From: Treponema sp.
GTDB lineage: Bacteria; Spirochaetota; Spirochaetia; Treponematales; Breznakiellaceae
DNA length: 6,529 nucleotides
Assembly (NCBI GenBank): GCA_031273185.1
Contig: JAISSG010000025.1
Location: 1 to 6,529, forward strand
Direction: 5' to 3'
In this document: positions 6,278 to 6,529 of the stretch, piece by piece
How the letters are laid out: every line of letters begins with the position of its first letter
How positions within the stretch are numbered: position 1 is the first letter of the stretch
Position numbers and translations under genes: made by a program
Notes under the pieces: generated by a model
Seen by the model: only the letters and a program-made list of their open reading frames with translations
What the model was told of the DNA's origin: nothing
Database searches by the model: none

Positions 6278-6529
6278 TCATACTCTTAACAGTAATTCCT
6301 TATCAGCAGAATTTCTGGGATAAGCGGTTATTTCCAGACCCATGCCGAGGCTGTCCAAATAATCAATCAGCGTTGAAATCCGAATATCCTTGCGATTTTC
6401 AAGTTTTGAGACAGCGGTTTGGGTAAAGTTGGTAATTTCACTTTGTTTAACGCCGTATTTCTCCCTTAACATACCAAGCCTGATATTAAGGCTCTCCTGT
6501 TCAGCCATTTTTTTTGCTTTTGCCAGAAC
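6278..6529 (-). CDS. Xre-family HTH protein, likely type II antitoxin (5' end missing)
   Basis: DNA-binding protein. The segment QSEITNFTQTAVSKLENRKD is a helix-turn-helix of the Xre/Cro type, followed by IRISTLIDYLDSLGMGLEITAYP. That STL-x-x-YL-x-x-LGM-x-LEI tail is typical of HigA-like antitoxins and their relatives. An ATG at 6508-6506 is possible. However, the frame stays open to the window edge (VLAKAKK before it), and related proteins have an AKK-M-x-x-E-x-L stretch inside the protein. The real start is therefore probably beyond 6529. The stop TGA is at 6280-6278. In such systems the toxin is usually adjacent, so a RelE/HigB-like gene may lie just right of the window; that is inference. 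It is convergent with the preceding gene, 55 bases apart. A stand-alone regulator is the alternative. Confidence 0.8.
   Translation of the reverse strand, partial: VLAKAKKMAEQESLNIRLGMLREKYGVKQSEITNFTQTAVSKLENRKDIRISTLIDYLDSLGMGLEITAYPRNSADKELLLRV

Overview
The window is a piece of a bacterial chromosome and looks spirochaetal, most likely Treponema-like. That placement rests on the Rnf-type gene order with very divergent small subunits followed directly by a GH57-type gene. From memory, unverified, Treponema pallidum carries the same arrangement around TP0147-TP0152. About 5.7 kb at the left is GC-rich and tightly packed on the plus strand. The last 0.8 kb is strikingly AT-rich.

Layout. Positions 2-3877 hold five genes in the order rnfC-rnfD-rnfG-rnfE-rnfA. 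rnfC is cut by the left edge. All four junctions overlap by 1-8 bases. A GH57-like protein with DUF1925/DUF1926-type C-terminal regions (3880-5703) follows after 2 bases, in the place where rnfB often stands. The AT-rich tail then starts abruptly: a three-helix membrane protein of unknown function (5707-6222, plus strand), and converging on it an Xre-type helix-turn-helix protein (6278-6529, minus strand) that runs off the right edge and resembles a type II antitoxin.

How they work together. Rnf complexes normally pass electrons between ferredoxin and NAD+ across the membrane and pump Na+ or H+. Here the scaffold is intact, but most of the expected cofactor residues are missing by motif alignment. 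RnfC keeps both ferredoxin-type Cys motifs, but its FMN/NADH loops are altered. RnfD lacks the flavinylation threonine motif. The RnfG-position protein is short and has no S/T-G-A-T motif. RnfA lacks both Cys ligands of the intramembrane 2Fe-2S centre, and RnfE keeps one of its two. The GH57-like protein likewise has the fold motifs but not the catalytic nucleophile or acid motif. All frames are open and overlapping, so this is not simple decay. The best reading is a co-transcribed, selected Rnf-like membrane complex with altered or lost redox chemistry, linked to a probable non-catalytic GH57 protein. This is inference from motifs read by eye; alignment and structure prediction would decide it.

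Control. No promoter or convincing terminator is visible for the main operon, whose start lies left of the window. A 7-bp GC-rich hairpin encloses the rnfG Shine-Dalgarno sequence inside the end of rnfD, suggesting translational coupling.
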